Assembly (NCBI GenBank): GCA_018969405.1
Contig: JAGWYK010000022.1
Span: forward strand, 1-34,545
Source: Acidobacteriota bacterium
Lineage (GTDB): Bacteria > Actinomycetota > Acidimicrobiia > Acidimicrobiales > Acidimicrobilacustridaceae
Direction of reading: 5' to 3'
DNA: 34,545 bases
This document shows, one piece after another, positions 23,805 to 30,701 of the stretch. The number at the start of each line of letters is the position of its first letter. Position 1 is the first letter of the stretch. The translations under genes and the position numbers were made by a program. The notes under the pieces were generated by a model that saw only the letters and a list, made by a program, of their open reading frames with translations, did not search any database and was not told where the DNA came from.

Positions 23805-24571
23805 ATGCCGTAGCCCCCGTCGACGTCGAGCATCTGACCGCTGATGAAGTCCGCCCGGTCGGAGGCGAGGAAGCAGACCGCCTCGGCGATGTCGACGGCG
23901 TCGCCGAAGGTGCGCAACGGGATGTTGCGCATGGTCACCTCCAGGGCGGCCTCATCGAGATCACCCGAGGCCATGAGCCGCGCCGCCATCCCGTCGGTGA
24001 GCATGCCGGGGCCCACACAGTTGGCGCGGACGCCGAAGCGTCCCTCCTCGGCGGCGACGGCGCGCACCACCGCCTCGACCGCGCCCTTGGTGCCCGAGGA
24101 CAGACCGTCGCGCACGGGATAGCGCCGGGTGGCGGCGGTGGTGACGGCCACGATGCTGCCGCGAGTGGCGCGCAGGTGCACCAGCGTCGGCTGCAGGACG
24201 TTGAAGAACGCCACCGCCTCGCCCTCGATCTGGGCCCGGTAGGCCGCGGGTTCGACCCGGCTGAGATGCACCTGGGTGACATGGGGTCCGGCGGCGTGCA
24301 CGAGGGTGTGGATGCCCCCGAAGGTCTCGACGGTGGTGGCGACCACCGCAGCGGCCGCCTCCTCATCGGCGAGATCGACGGCGACCGAAGCGACCCGACG
24401 ACCCTGCGCGGCGATCTCCTCCTCGAGGGTCCGCGCCGCGTCGAGGTTGGCCCGATAGGTGAACATCACGTCGCTGCCGCGCTCGGCGAACATGCGGCAG
24501 ATCGCCGCGCCGATGCCACCGGACCCGCCGGTCACCAGCACCGCTCCTGATCGTCCTGCGAAATCGTCCAC
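23801..24571 (-). CDS. SDR-family oxidoreductase with atypical active site
   Basis: 256 residues from the GTG at 24571, which has GGGAGG six bases upstream. The cofactor motif is TGGSGGIG (14-21), followed by AAG (93-95, for NAG), and a C-terminal SGQMLDVDGGYG typical of FabG-like SDRs. In place of the YxxxK pair the protein has SxxxK: Lys162 is present in SSGTKGA, but the Tyr position is Ser158. The nearby Tyr151 is 11 residues before the Lys, which fits neither FabG nor FabI spacing. So a reductase role is uncertain; it may use another proton donor or be a non-catalytic or isomerase member. The gene is divergent from the LMW phosphatase. Confidence 0.85.
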   Translation of the reverse strand: MDDFAGRSGAVLVTGGSGGIGAAICRMFAERGSDVMFTYRANLDAARTLEEEIAAQGRRVASVAVDLADEEAAAAVVATTVETFGGIHTLVHAAGPHVTQVHLSRVEPAAYRAQIEGEAVAFFNVLQPTLVHLRATRGSIVAVTTAATRRYPVRDGLSSGTKGAVEAVVRAVAAEEGRFGVRANCVGPGMLTDGMAARLMASGDLDEAALEVTMRNIPLRTFGDAVDIAEAVCFLASDRADFISGQMLDVDGGYGI

Positions 24572-24665
24572 GCATCCTCCCGAACCCTGCGGGGGTCCAT
24601 CCTCCCCCGCGCCACCATGACAGCGCCACCCTGCGCCGGCTCCCGGAGGGCGCCACCCCGACGAG

Positions 24666-24700
24666 ACGACGGGCGCGACGACGGGCGAGACGATCGGCGA
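24666..24700. repeat. Three 12-bp direct repeats between divergent genes
   Basis: GACGACGGGCG recurs at 24666, 24678 and (with two changes) 24690, each separated by one base. They sit in the 167-base gap between the SDR and phosphatase genes, just upstream of the phosphatase -10/-35 region. Confidence 0.6.
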
Positions 24701-24726
24701 GGCCCTCCGCACCGGCACCGGAGCGG

Positions 24727-24738
24727 CAGACTGGCGCC
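24727..24738 (+). promoter_or_regulatory. Leaderless-type -10 for the phosphatase gene
   Basis: CAGACT (24727-24732) then six bases and the ATG at 24739. It matches the spacing of the other leaderless genes but has C rather than T at the first base; no ribosome-binding sequence is seen. Confidence 0.35.
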
Positions 24739-25251
24739 ATGACCGGATCCCCACCGATCACCCTCTGCTTCGTCTGCCTCGGCAACATCTGCCGCTCGCC
24801 CACCGCCGAGGGCATCATGCGCGCTCTGGTGGAACGGGAGGGACTCACCGGATCGATCGTGGTCGACAGTGCGGGGACCGGCTCCTGGCATCGCGGTGAA
24901 CCGCCGGATGCACGCGCCCGAGCCGAGGCAGCCCGGCGCGGAGTGGAACTGCAGTCTCGGGCCAGCACGTTCCGAGCCGGTGACACCGCGGCCTATGACC
25001 TCGTGCTGGCCATGGACCACAGCAACCATCGCGACCTTCTCGATCTCACCCCCGAACCGGAACTGCGCGCCCGCATCCTGCTGCTGCGCAGCTTCGACCC
25101 GGCCCTGCGCCCCGACGATCCCCATGACGGCGCCGTGCCCGATCCGTGGTCGGGGGGCGACGAGGGCTTCGCCGAGGTCTTCGACCTGATCCACGCGGCA
25201 TGCGAGGGTCTGCTCGACCATCTGCGCACCGAGATGCTGCCGCGGCGATGA
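24739..25251 (+). CDS. Low-molecular-weight protein-tyrosine phosphatase
   Basis: 170 residues. The phosphate loop is CLGNICRS with Cys13 and Arg19 (CX5R), and the general acid Asp is in VPDPW near the end. The VDSAGTGSWHRGEPPDARA stretch (42-60) is the usual second loop. This is the PtpA/Wzb group, which dephosphorylates bacterial tyrosine kinases or other proteins. No tyrosine kinase gene is in the window. It is a single gene in front of murT, separated by 41 bases. Confidence 0.95.
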   Translation: MTGSPPITLCFVCLGNICRSPTAEGIMRALVEREGLTGSIVVDSAGTGSWHRGEPPDARARAEAARRGVELQSRASTFRAGDTAAYDLVLAMDHSNHRDLLDLTPEPELRARILLLRSFDPALRPDDPHDGAVPDPWSGGDEGFAEVFDLIHAACEGLLDHLRTEMLPRR

Positions 25252-25277
25252 CCTCCGCCGGCGCCGAGGGCCACCGG

Positions 25278-25292
25278 TAGCATCGATCCGTC
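25278..25292 (+). promoter_or_regulatory. Promoter -10 for murT-gatD
   Basis: TAGCAT (25278-25283) lies nine bases before the GTG at 25293. The distance allows a start of transcription at or within a few bases of the GTG, so the mRNA has at most a very short leader. Confidence 0.4.
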
Positions 25293-26570
25293 GTGAGCGC
25301 CTCCTCCCACCCGAGCGTCACCGGACCCGGCGCCCGCGCCCGGATCGCCGTCGCGCTCGGACGCGCCGTGGCCGGCATCTCCCGTCTCACCGGACGCGGG
25401 TCGGGCAGCGTCATCGGCGGCCGTGCCGCACTGCGGGTGCATCCCGGTCTGCTGCGCGCGCTGAGCGCGGGCCGTGAGATCGTGCTGGTGAGCGCCACCA
25501 ACGGCAAGACCACCACCACCCGCCTCATCGCCGCCGCCCTCGCCGCCGACCGCGCCGTGGTGTCCAACTCCCTCGGGGCCAACATGGCCGCCGGCATCGT
25601 CGCCGCCCTCGGACCCACAGCGCCGGGCACCACCGCGGTGCTCGAGGTCGACGAACGCTGGCTGCCCGGGGTGCTGCGCGACACCGAGGCGAGCACAGTG
25701 GTGCTGCTCAACCTCACCCGCGACCAGCTCGACCGTTCCCAGGAGGTCCGCTCCCTCGCCGCCGCCTGGCGGCGGTGTCTCGCCGAGACCCCTCCGCACA
25801 CCGTCATCGCCAATGCCGACGATCCGCTGGTGGTGTGGGCGGCACGTGGTGCACCGACGGTGATCTGGGTCGCCACCGCACAGCGGTGGCTGGCCGATGC
25901 CGTCGGCTGTCCCGAGTGCACCGGCCGCATCGAGTTCGGCCCCTCCAGCTGGCACTGCACCGGCTGCGACCTGTCCCGTCCCATCCCGAGCGTCACGGTC
26001 GACGACACCGCCATCGTCATCGACGGCGAGCGCAGCCCGATCACCCTCGGGCTGCCGGGGAGGATCAACCGGGTCAACGCCGCGTTCGCCCTCGCCACCG
26101 CCCACTCCCTGGCCGTTCCCCTCGCTCCCGCCGCCGATGGCATCGCCGCGGTCACCGAGGTCGCCGGCCGCTACCGCGTCACCACAGTCAACGGTCGGAC
26201 GGTCCGGCTGCTGCTGGCCAAGAACCCCGCCGGCTGGCACGAGGCCATCGAACTGCTGGCGCCCGCTCCGGCCCCGACGGTGGTGTCGATCAACTCGCGC
26301 ATCGCCGACGGCCTCGATCCCTCCTGGCTCTGGGATGTCGACTTCGAGATCCTGCAGGGGCGATTCGTGGTCGCCACGGGCGAACGCCGTCATGATCTGG
26401 CGGTGCGTCTGCGCTACGCCGAGGTCGACCATGCCGTGGCCGACACCGTCGACGAGGCGGTGCGCATCTGCGCCGGCCGCCCCGAGCATCGGCCCGGGGC
26501 CGTCATCGACCTCGCCGCCAACTACACGGCCTTCCAGCAGTACTTCGAACGGTTCGGGGGCGATCGATGA
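25293..26570 (+). CDS. murT: Lipid II isoglutaminyl synthase subunit MurT
   Basis: 425 residues. MurT-GatD amidates the D-Glu of the lipid II stem peptide to D-isoglutamine at the inner membrane face. Mur-ligase ATP loop SATNGKTTTT (67-76), followed by SNSLGANMAAG and the EVDER strand. A four-Cys zinc ribbon is inserted at Cys206, Cys209, Cys222 and Cys225, a MurT hallmark. The C-terminal DUF1727 part has the WLWDVDFE motif (Asp348/Asp350) that completes the amidase active centre in known structures. gatD follows with an ATGA overlap. Confidence 0.94.
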   Translation: MSASSHPSVTGPGARARIAVALGRAVAGISRLTGRGSGSVIGGRAALRVHPGLLRALSAGREIVLVSATNGKTTTTRLIAAALAADRAVVSNSLGANMAAGIVAALGPTAPGTTAVLEVDERWLPGVLRDTEASTVVLLNLTRDQLDRSQEVRSLAAAWRRCLAETPPHTVIANADDPLVVWAARGAPTVIWVATAQRWLADAVGCPECTGRIEFGPSSWHCTGCDLSRPIPSVTVDDTAIVIDGERSPITLGLPGRINRVNAAFALATAHSLAVPLAPAADGIAAVTEVAGRYRVTTVNGRTVRLLLAKNPAGWHEAIELLAPAPAPTVVSINSRIADGLDPSWLWDVDFEILQGRFVVATGERRHDLAVRLRYAEVDHAVADTVDEAVRICAGRPEHRPGAVIDLAANYTAFQQYFERFGGDR

Positions 26571-27358
26571 CCTCCCGCGACTCCGCCGTGCGGATCTGTG
26601 TGCTCTATCCCGAACTGCTCGGCACCTACGGCGACGGCGGCAACGCCCGGGTGCTCTCCCGGCGACTGGCCTGGCGCGACATCGCCGCCGAGGTGCACAC
26701 GGTCGGGGCCGGTGAGGCCGTGCCGGACTCCTGTGATCTCTACCTCGTGGGCGGCGGCGAGGACGGCCCCCAGACCCAGGCCGCACGGGAACTGCAGGCC
26801 AGCGGGGCGCTGCACCGCGCCGTCGACCGCGGCGCCGTGGTGTTCGCGGTCTGTGCGGGGATGCAGATCCTCGGGTCCCGGTTCCCCGACGCCGACGGCA
26901 TCGATCGCCCCGGGCTCGGCCTCCTCGACTGCGTGACCATGCGCGTCGATCGCCCTCGGGCGGTGGGCGAGCTGCTCACCACCGACGCCACGGTCACCGG
27001 CCCCGGCGGATCGACGGTGCCGCTCGGGCCCCTCACCGGGTTCGAGAACCACGCCGGACGCACCGTGGCCGGCTCCTCGGCCATCGCGCTCGGGCGGGTG
27101 GAGGTCGGCGAGGGCAACGGCGACGGCACCGAGGGGGTCGTCACCGGTCGGGTGATCGGCACCTACCTGCACGGCCCCGCACTGGCCCGCAACCACCGCC
27201 TCGCCGATGCCCTGCTGGGTCTGGTGGTCGGTGCCGACCTGCTGACCCCGCTCGACGACGCCGATGTCGAGGCGCTGCGCACCGAACGACAGGCCGCCGC
27301 CCGCCGCGATCGCGTAGGGTCGGGCCATGACTCTCTCCATCGGCGACGCCGTCCCTGA
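26567..27358 (+). CDS. gatD: Lipid II isoglutaminyl synthase glutamine amidotransferase GatD
   Basis: 263 residues. Class-I-type glutaminase of the MurT-GatD complex: nucleophile Cys96 in VCAGMQILG, catalytic His in GTYLHGP (about 203). LLGTYGDGGNARVL at the start and the VGGGEDG block (61-67) are typical. The last 18 residues, Arg/His-rich (VGSGHDSLHRRRRP), extend past the usual end. The reason appears to be that the next gene begins inside the reading frame: the peroxiredoxin start lies 32 bases before the gatD stop, and its promoter hexamer lies in gatD. Confidence 0.93.
   Translation: MTSRDSAVRICVLYPELLGTYGDGGNARVLSRRLAWRDIAAEVHTVGAGEAVPDSCDLYLVGGGEDGPQTQAARELQASGALHRAVDRGAVVFAVCAGMQILGSRFPDADGIDRPGLGLLDCVTMRVDRPRAVGELLTTDATVTGPGGSTVPLGPLTGFENHAGRTVAGSSAIALGRVEVGEGNGDGTEGVVTGRVIGTYLHGPALARNHRLADALLGLVVGADLLTPLDDADVEALRTERQAAARRDRVGSGHDSLHRRRRP
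27315..27326 (+). promoter_or_regulatory. Leaderless -10 inside the gatD coding region
   Basis: TAGGGT (27315-27320) followed by CGGGCC and the ATG at 27327: again exactly six bases. It lies in gatD, so the peroxiredoxin can be made from its own leaderless mRNA as well as from read-through. Confidence 0.5.
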
Positions 27359-27809
27359 CATCGAACTGTTCACCATGGGCGCCGAGGGCCCCCAGAAGGT
27401 CTCCACCGGCGAGCTGCTCGGTTCCGGCCGTGTCGTGCTGTTCGCAGTGCCGGGCGCCTTCACACCGGGCTGCTCGCGGGTGCATCTCCCCGGCTTCGTG
27501 CAGCAGGCCCAGCAGGTCACCGACAAGGGTGTCGACCGCATCGTGTGCGTCTCGGTCAACGATGCGTTCGTCATGGGGGCATGGGCCGAGGACCAGAACG
27601 TCGGGGACTCCATCGTCATGCTGGCCGACGGCAACGGGGAGTTCACCCAGGCCATGGGACATGTCATGGACGGCTCGGGCTTCGGTCTCGGTATCCGCTC
27701 CAAGCGCTACGCCGCCATCATCGACGACGGCATCATCACCAGCCTCGACATCGACGAGGCCGGTGGCGTCGAGGTGAGCTCCTGCGCCGCGGTGCTCGAC
27801 CGCCTCTGA
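27327..27809 (+). CDS. Prx5/PrxII-type peroxiredoxin
   Basis: 160 residues. Thioredoxin-fold peroxidase: the peroxidatic Cys49 is in VPGAFTPGCSRVHLP, the exact Prx5-group motif. The downstream part has CVSVNDAFVMGAWAED, typical of the group. A second Cys pair (Cys75 region and SSCAAVL near 154) could resolve the disulfide. Reduces H2O2 or alkyl hydroperoxides with glutaredoxin or thioredoxin. It begins inside gatD and is the second peroxiredoxin in the window (Bcp is the other). Convergent with the large flavin reductase. Confidence 0.94.
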   Translation: MTLSIGDAVPDIELFTMGAEGPQKVSTGELLGSGRVVLFAVPGAFTPGCSRVHLPGFVQQAQQVTDKGVDRIVCVSVNDAFVMGAWAEDQNVGDSIVMLADGNGEFTQAMGHVMDGSGFGLGIRSKRYAAIIDDGIITSLDIDEAGGVEVSSCAAVLDRL

Positions 27810-27816
27810 ACCCTCC

Positions 27817-27838
27817 GACACCGGATCGACGGTGTCGA
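27817..27838. terminator. Two-way hairpin between convergent genes
   Basis: An 8-bp perfect stem CGACACCG / CGGTGTCG with a 6-base loop (GATCGA) starts 8 bases after the peroxiredoxin stop and lies 12 bases from the stop of the convergent flavin reductase. No U-tract. It can serve either strand. Confidence 0.5.
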
Positions 27839-27850
27839 TGACCGATCGAT

Positions 27851-30046
27851 CTACAGCGATCGCCCGATGAGGTACCCACTCCGCACGGCACCCTCGATGT
27901 AGCCCACCGCGCCGGCGTCACCCACGGTGTGCACCGTGAACCCGGCGGCGCCGAGCGACTCGGCCAGCGCCGCGTCCGGTTCGACACCGCTGGCGATGAT
28001 GACCTGCCCGGCGCGCACCGAATGTCGCTCCTCACCCACGGTGTACTCGACGGTGTCACGACCGATCGCCTGCAGTGACGCACCGGTGACGAAGGTGACG
28101 CCATGGGCGCGGGCCTCGTGCAGGGCCCGGGCCCGACGGGGGTGGGCCATCTCGATCGCCAGTCGATCGCCCTCCTCGAGCACGGTGACCCGACGGCGCC
28201 GCTCGGCGAGGAACTCGGCGAGCTCGACCCCGACCAGCCCGCCACCCACGACGACGACGTCCCGACCGATCGGCATCCAGCGCTTCGACCAGATGCGGAC
28301 CCGATCGATGGTGGAGAGCAGTCCGAGGGCCCGTCCGGCGCGCACGACGAGACGGGCATGGATCGGGAGGCGCGCCATGATGCGCGGGTCGTCACCGGTG
28401 AGCATCGAACGGAGATCGTCGCCGGAGAGCACATGGGGCTGCTCGGCACCGGGCACCGCCGGCCGTTCACGGCGGGCGCCGGTGGCCACCACGACCGCAT
28501 CGGGAGCCAGCGCCCGCAGGGCCTCCACGGTGGCGGGGGTGTCGAGACGCACCTCGACGTCGAGGTCGGCCATCGTGGTGGAGAGGTAGCGGACCAGCTC
28601 CGCGTTCATCGGGGTGGTGAGGGCCGAGAACCGCGCCGTGCCCCCCAGCTGCGCGCTGCGTTCGAACAGCACCACCCGGTGACCGCGCTGGGCCGCCACC
28701 CGAGCCGCCTCCATGCCCCCCGGGCCCGCCCCCACCACGGCGACGGTGCGCCGGTGGGTGGCCGGGGTGATCGGCCCCTCCTCGTAGTGGCCCAGCTCGG
28801 CGTTGACTGCGCAGATCGGCGTGCCGTCCCAGAAGTTCTGGGCCACGCAGACGTAACAGTTGATGCAGGTGCGCACGGCCTCGGGACGACCGGCGAGCAG
28901 TTTCGCCGGCAGCTCGGGATCAGCCAGCAGTTGGCGTCCCATGGAGATGAAATCGCAGTCACCGTCGGCGAGCACCCGCTCGGCCTGCTCGGGCATGATG
29001 CGTCCCACGGCGATGACCGGCACCGACACCTTCTGCTTGATGACGGCGGCGAGTCCGACGTACTGACCCGGCTGCCAGGGCAGCGGTCCGTTGGTGAAAC
29101 CCACCCCCATGGCATCGACACCACTGGCGCTGACATGGATGGCATCGGCCCCGGCCCGCTCGGCCAGCACGGCGTACTCGGCGGCCAGCACCGGGTCGAT
29201 GCCGCCCTCGGAGTACTCGCGCCCGTCGAGACGCACGATGACAGCGAACTCGGCACCGCAGCGGGCTCGCACGGCACGCACCACCTCGACGAGGAGCCGG
29301 GCCCGGTTCTCGACCGAGCCGCCGTAGTCATCGGTGCGTCGGTTGTATCGCGGCGACAGGAAGGTGGAGATCAGATACCCGTGCGCGGCGTGGATCTCGA
29401 TGCCGTCGAAGCCGGCGCGGCGGATACGGTCGGCCGCCTCCGCGAACTGATCGACCACCCAGGCGATGTCGTCGGTGGTGGCCTCGCGCTGCGTCGGTCG
29501 CCGGCCCCCGGTGAGCGCAGCCATGCGCATCAGCTCGGGCATGGTGATGGCACTGATGTCGGTGGGATCCTCGGGCAGCGGCACCGACGGCACGAGCTGG
29601 TCGCGGTCCTGCATGGCGTCGACCCCGGCGGTCTTGCCGTGATGGCAGGCCTGCACCACGATGCGCGCACCGTGGGCGTGGGCCACCTCGGCCAGGCGGG
29701 TGAGACCGGGCAGGAACCGATCATCGGAGAGGGCGGGCTGGTGCAGGGAGGTGGCGCCGACGGGCCATGCCACCGCCGAGGTCTCCAGGATGAGCAGTCC
29801 CACGCCGCCGCGGGCCCGGGCCTCGTAATGGGCGAGGGTGAGATCGGTGATCGCCCCGTCGTCGCAGGTGTTCTGGTCCATGGCCGGCATGACGATGCGG
29901 TTGCGCAGCTCCATCGGGCCGATGCGTCCCGGCTCGAGCAGTCGTCGGATGGGCGCCGCCCCGCCACCTCGCACCGATGTGGCTCCGCGCCCACCGTGGC
30001 GGGCGGCGCGGCGCGACTGCGGCGATGCTCCTGACGTCGTCGTCAT
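27851..30046 (-). CDS. Old-yellow-enzyme-family FeS/FMN/FAD oxidoreductase (2,4-dienoyl-CoA reductase / TMADH type)
   Basis: 731 residues. Strong Shine-Dalgarno (GGGGGAGG) before the ATG. Domains: low-complexity leader 1-35, OYE TIM barrel 36-375 (LEPGRIGPMELRNRIVMPAM; HAAHGYLISTFLSPRYNRRTDDYGG at about 219-243), a 4Fe-4S site at Cys394, Cys397, Cys400 and Cys412, then two nucleotide folds (VVGAGPGG at 437-444; VVVVGGGLVG at about 600). The Cys spacing (x2, x2, x11) is between trimethylamine dehydrogenase (x2, x2, x12) and E. coli FadH (x2, x3, x11). The TMADH Cys that binds FMN covalently is Met56 here, so FMN is non-covalent. Substrate unknown: dienoyl-CoA or an enone. Confidence 0.9.
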   Translation of the reverse strand: MTTTSGASPQSRRAARHGGRGATSVRGGGAAPIRRLLEPGRIGPMELRNRIVMPAMDQNTCDDGAITDLTLAHYEARARGGVGLLILETSAVAWPVGATSLHQPALSDDRFLPGLTRLAEVAHAHGARIVVQACHHGKTAGVDAMQDRDQLVPSVPLPEDPTDISAITMPELMRMAALTGGRRPTQREATTDDIAWVVDQFAEAADRIRRAGFDGIEIHAAHGYLISTFLSPRYNRRTDDYGGSVENRARLLVEVVRAVRARCGAEFAVIVRLDGREYSEGGIDPVLAAEYAVLAERAGADAIHVSASGVDAMGVGFTNGPLPWQPGQYVGLAAVIKQKVSVPVIAVGRIMPEQAERVLADGDCDFISMGRQLLADPELPAKLLAGRPEAVRTCINCYVCVAQNFWDGTPICAVNAELGHYEEGPITPATHRRTVAVVGAGPGGMEAARVAAQRGHRVVLFERSAQLGGTARFSALTTPMNAELVRYLSTTMADLDVEVRLDTPATVEALRALAPDAVVVATGARRERPAVPGAEQPHVLSGDDLRSMLTGDDPRIMARLPIHARLVVRAGRALGLLSTIDRVRIWSKRWMPIGRDVVVVGGGLVGVELAEFLAERRRRVTVLEEGDRLAIEMAHPRRARALHEARAHGVTFVTGASLQAIGRDTVEYTVGEERHSVRAGQVIIASGVEPDAALAESLGAAGFTVHTVGDAGAVGYIEGAVRSGYLIGRSL

Positions 30047-30081
30047 CTGCACAACCTCCCCCAAGGACATCTGCGGAACGG

Positions 30082-30137
30082 CACCGGCCCGGTCGGATGG
30101 GCGACCGACATCGTCACACATCCGGACCGGGCCGGTG
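30082..30137 (-). terminator. Very long hairpin between the SHOCT gene and the flavin reductase
   Basis: Arms at 30082-30099 and 30119-30137 are complementary over 18 bp with a single bulged base; loop 19 bases. GC-rich, no U-tract. On the minus strand it lies 31 bases after the SHOCT stop and ends 36 bases before the reductase start, so it could terminate the SHOCT mRNA, protect mRNA ends or be an attenuator. The rest of 30047-30167 shows only the reductase ribosome site. Confidence 0.55.
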
Positions 30138-30167
30138 GAGGAACAGGGGCCGACGCGGCCCCGCAGA

Positions 30168-30560
30168 TCAGATGATCTGGCTCTTGAGCTTCTGGAACTC
30201 GGCCTCGTCGATGACGCCGCGATCCTTGAGATCGGCCAGACGGTGCAGTTCATCAGCGGCGCTGCCGGAGCCGGCGGCCTGCCGGATGTAGGCCTGCATC
30301 GCCTCCTCCTGCTGCTTGGCGGCGTTCATCGAATGCACACGCATCTTGTCGCCGCGCACGATGAGGTAGATGAGCACACCGAGCAGGTTGAACAGCAGGA
30401 TCGCGAGCAGCCAGATCGCCTTGTGCAGACCACCCATGTCATCGCTGCGGAAGATGTCGATGAACACGCTGATCATCAGCCAGATCCAGATGAACAGCAG
30501 CATGAACCAGAGGAAGGTGAGAACGACCTCACCGACTCCCCACGACGTTGCGAGAACCAT
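30168..30560 (-). CDS. Two-helix membrane protein with SHOCT domain
   Basis: 130 residues. Two transmembrane helices (about 10-37 and 45-68; the first Trp/Phe-rich) resemble the PLDc_N-type membrane anchor. A short charged linker with Gln/Glu leads into a C-terminal SHOCT motif (about 103-130, ELHRLADLKDRGVIDEAEFQKLK), a short amphipathic domain common at protein ends. Its role is unknown; many are cell-envelope or stress-associated. The ATG is preceded by a perfect AGGAGG six bases upstream, so it is a strongly translated leadered gene. A promoter with an operator-like dyad lies about 75 bases upstream. Confidence 0.85.
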   Translation of the reverse strand: MVLATSWGVGEVVLTFLWFMLLFIWIWLMISVFIDIFRSDDMGGLHKAIWLLAILLFNLLGVLIYLIVRGDKMRVHSMNAAKQQEEAMQAYIRQAAGSGSAADELHRLADLKDRGVIDEAEFQKLKSQII

Positions 30561-30634
30561 CAGTTGCCTCCTGTGAGAGCGCCGTCGGAACCTCTGACGG
30601 CGTCGGCCCGGGCGCGGTTGCGCGAGCGGGACAG

Positions 30635-30664
30635 ATAGTAGTCAGCACAGGGAAGAGTGCTGAC
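30635..30664 (-). promoter_or_regulatory. SHOCT gene promoter overlapped by an 8-8-8 inverted repeat
   Basis: On the minus strand TACTAT (30640-30635) is a good -10. The 17 bases before it and a weak TCAGCA -35 (30663-30658) are covered by a perfect inverted repeat, GTCAGCAC-N8-GTGCTGAC (30641-30664). It may be a repressor operator or a terminator hairpin for the carboxylase gene that ends at 30702; it sits well for either. Confidence 0.5.
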
Positions 30665-30696
30665 GCATCCCCACCGGGTTCGTCCCGCTGGGGTGC
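30665..30696 (-). terminator. Strong hairpin after the acyl-CoA carboxylase gene
   Basis: CCCCACCGGG (30669-30678) pairs with CCCGCTGGGG (30684-30693) with one mismatch, and GCA/TGC outside extend it with one bulge, around a 5-base loop. It starts 6 bases after the carboxylase stop on the minus strand and is followed directly by the 30641-30664 dyad. Confidence 0.55.
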
Positions 30697-30701
30697 TGCG
30701 A

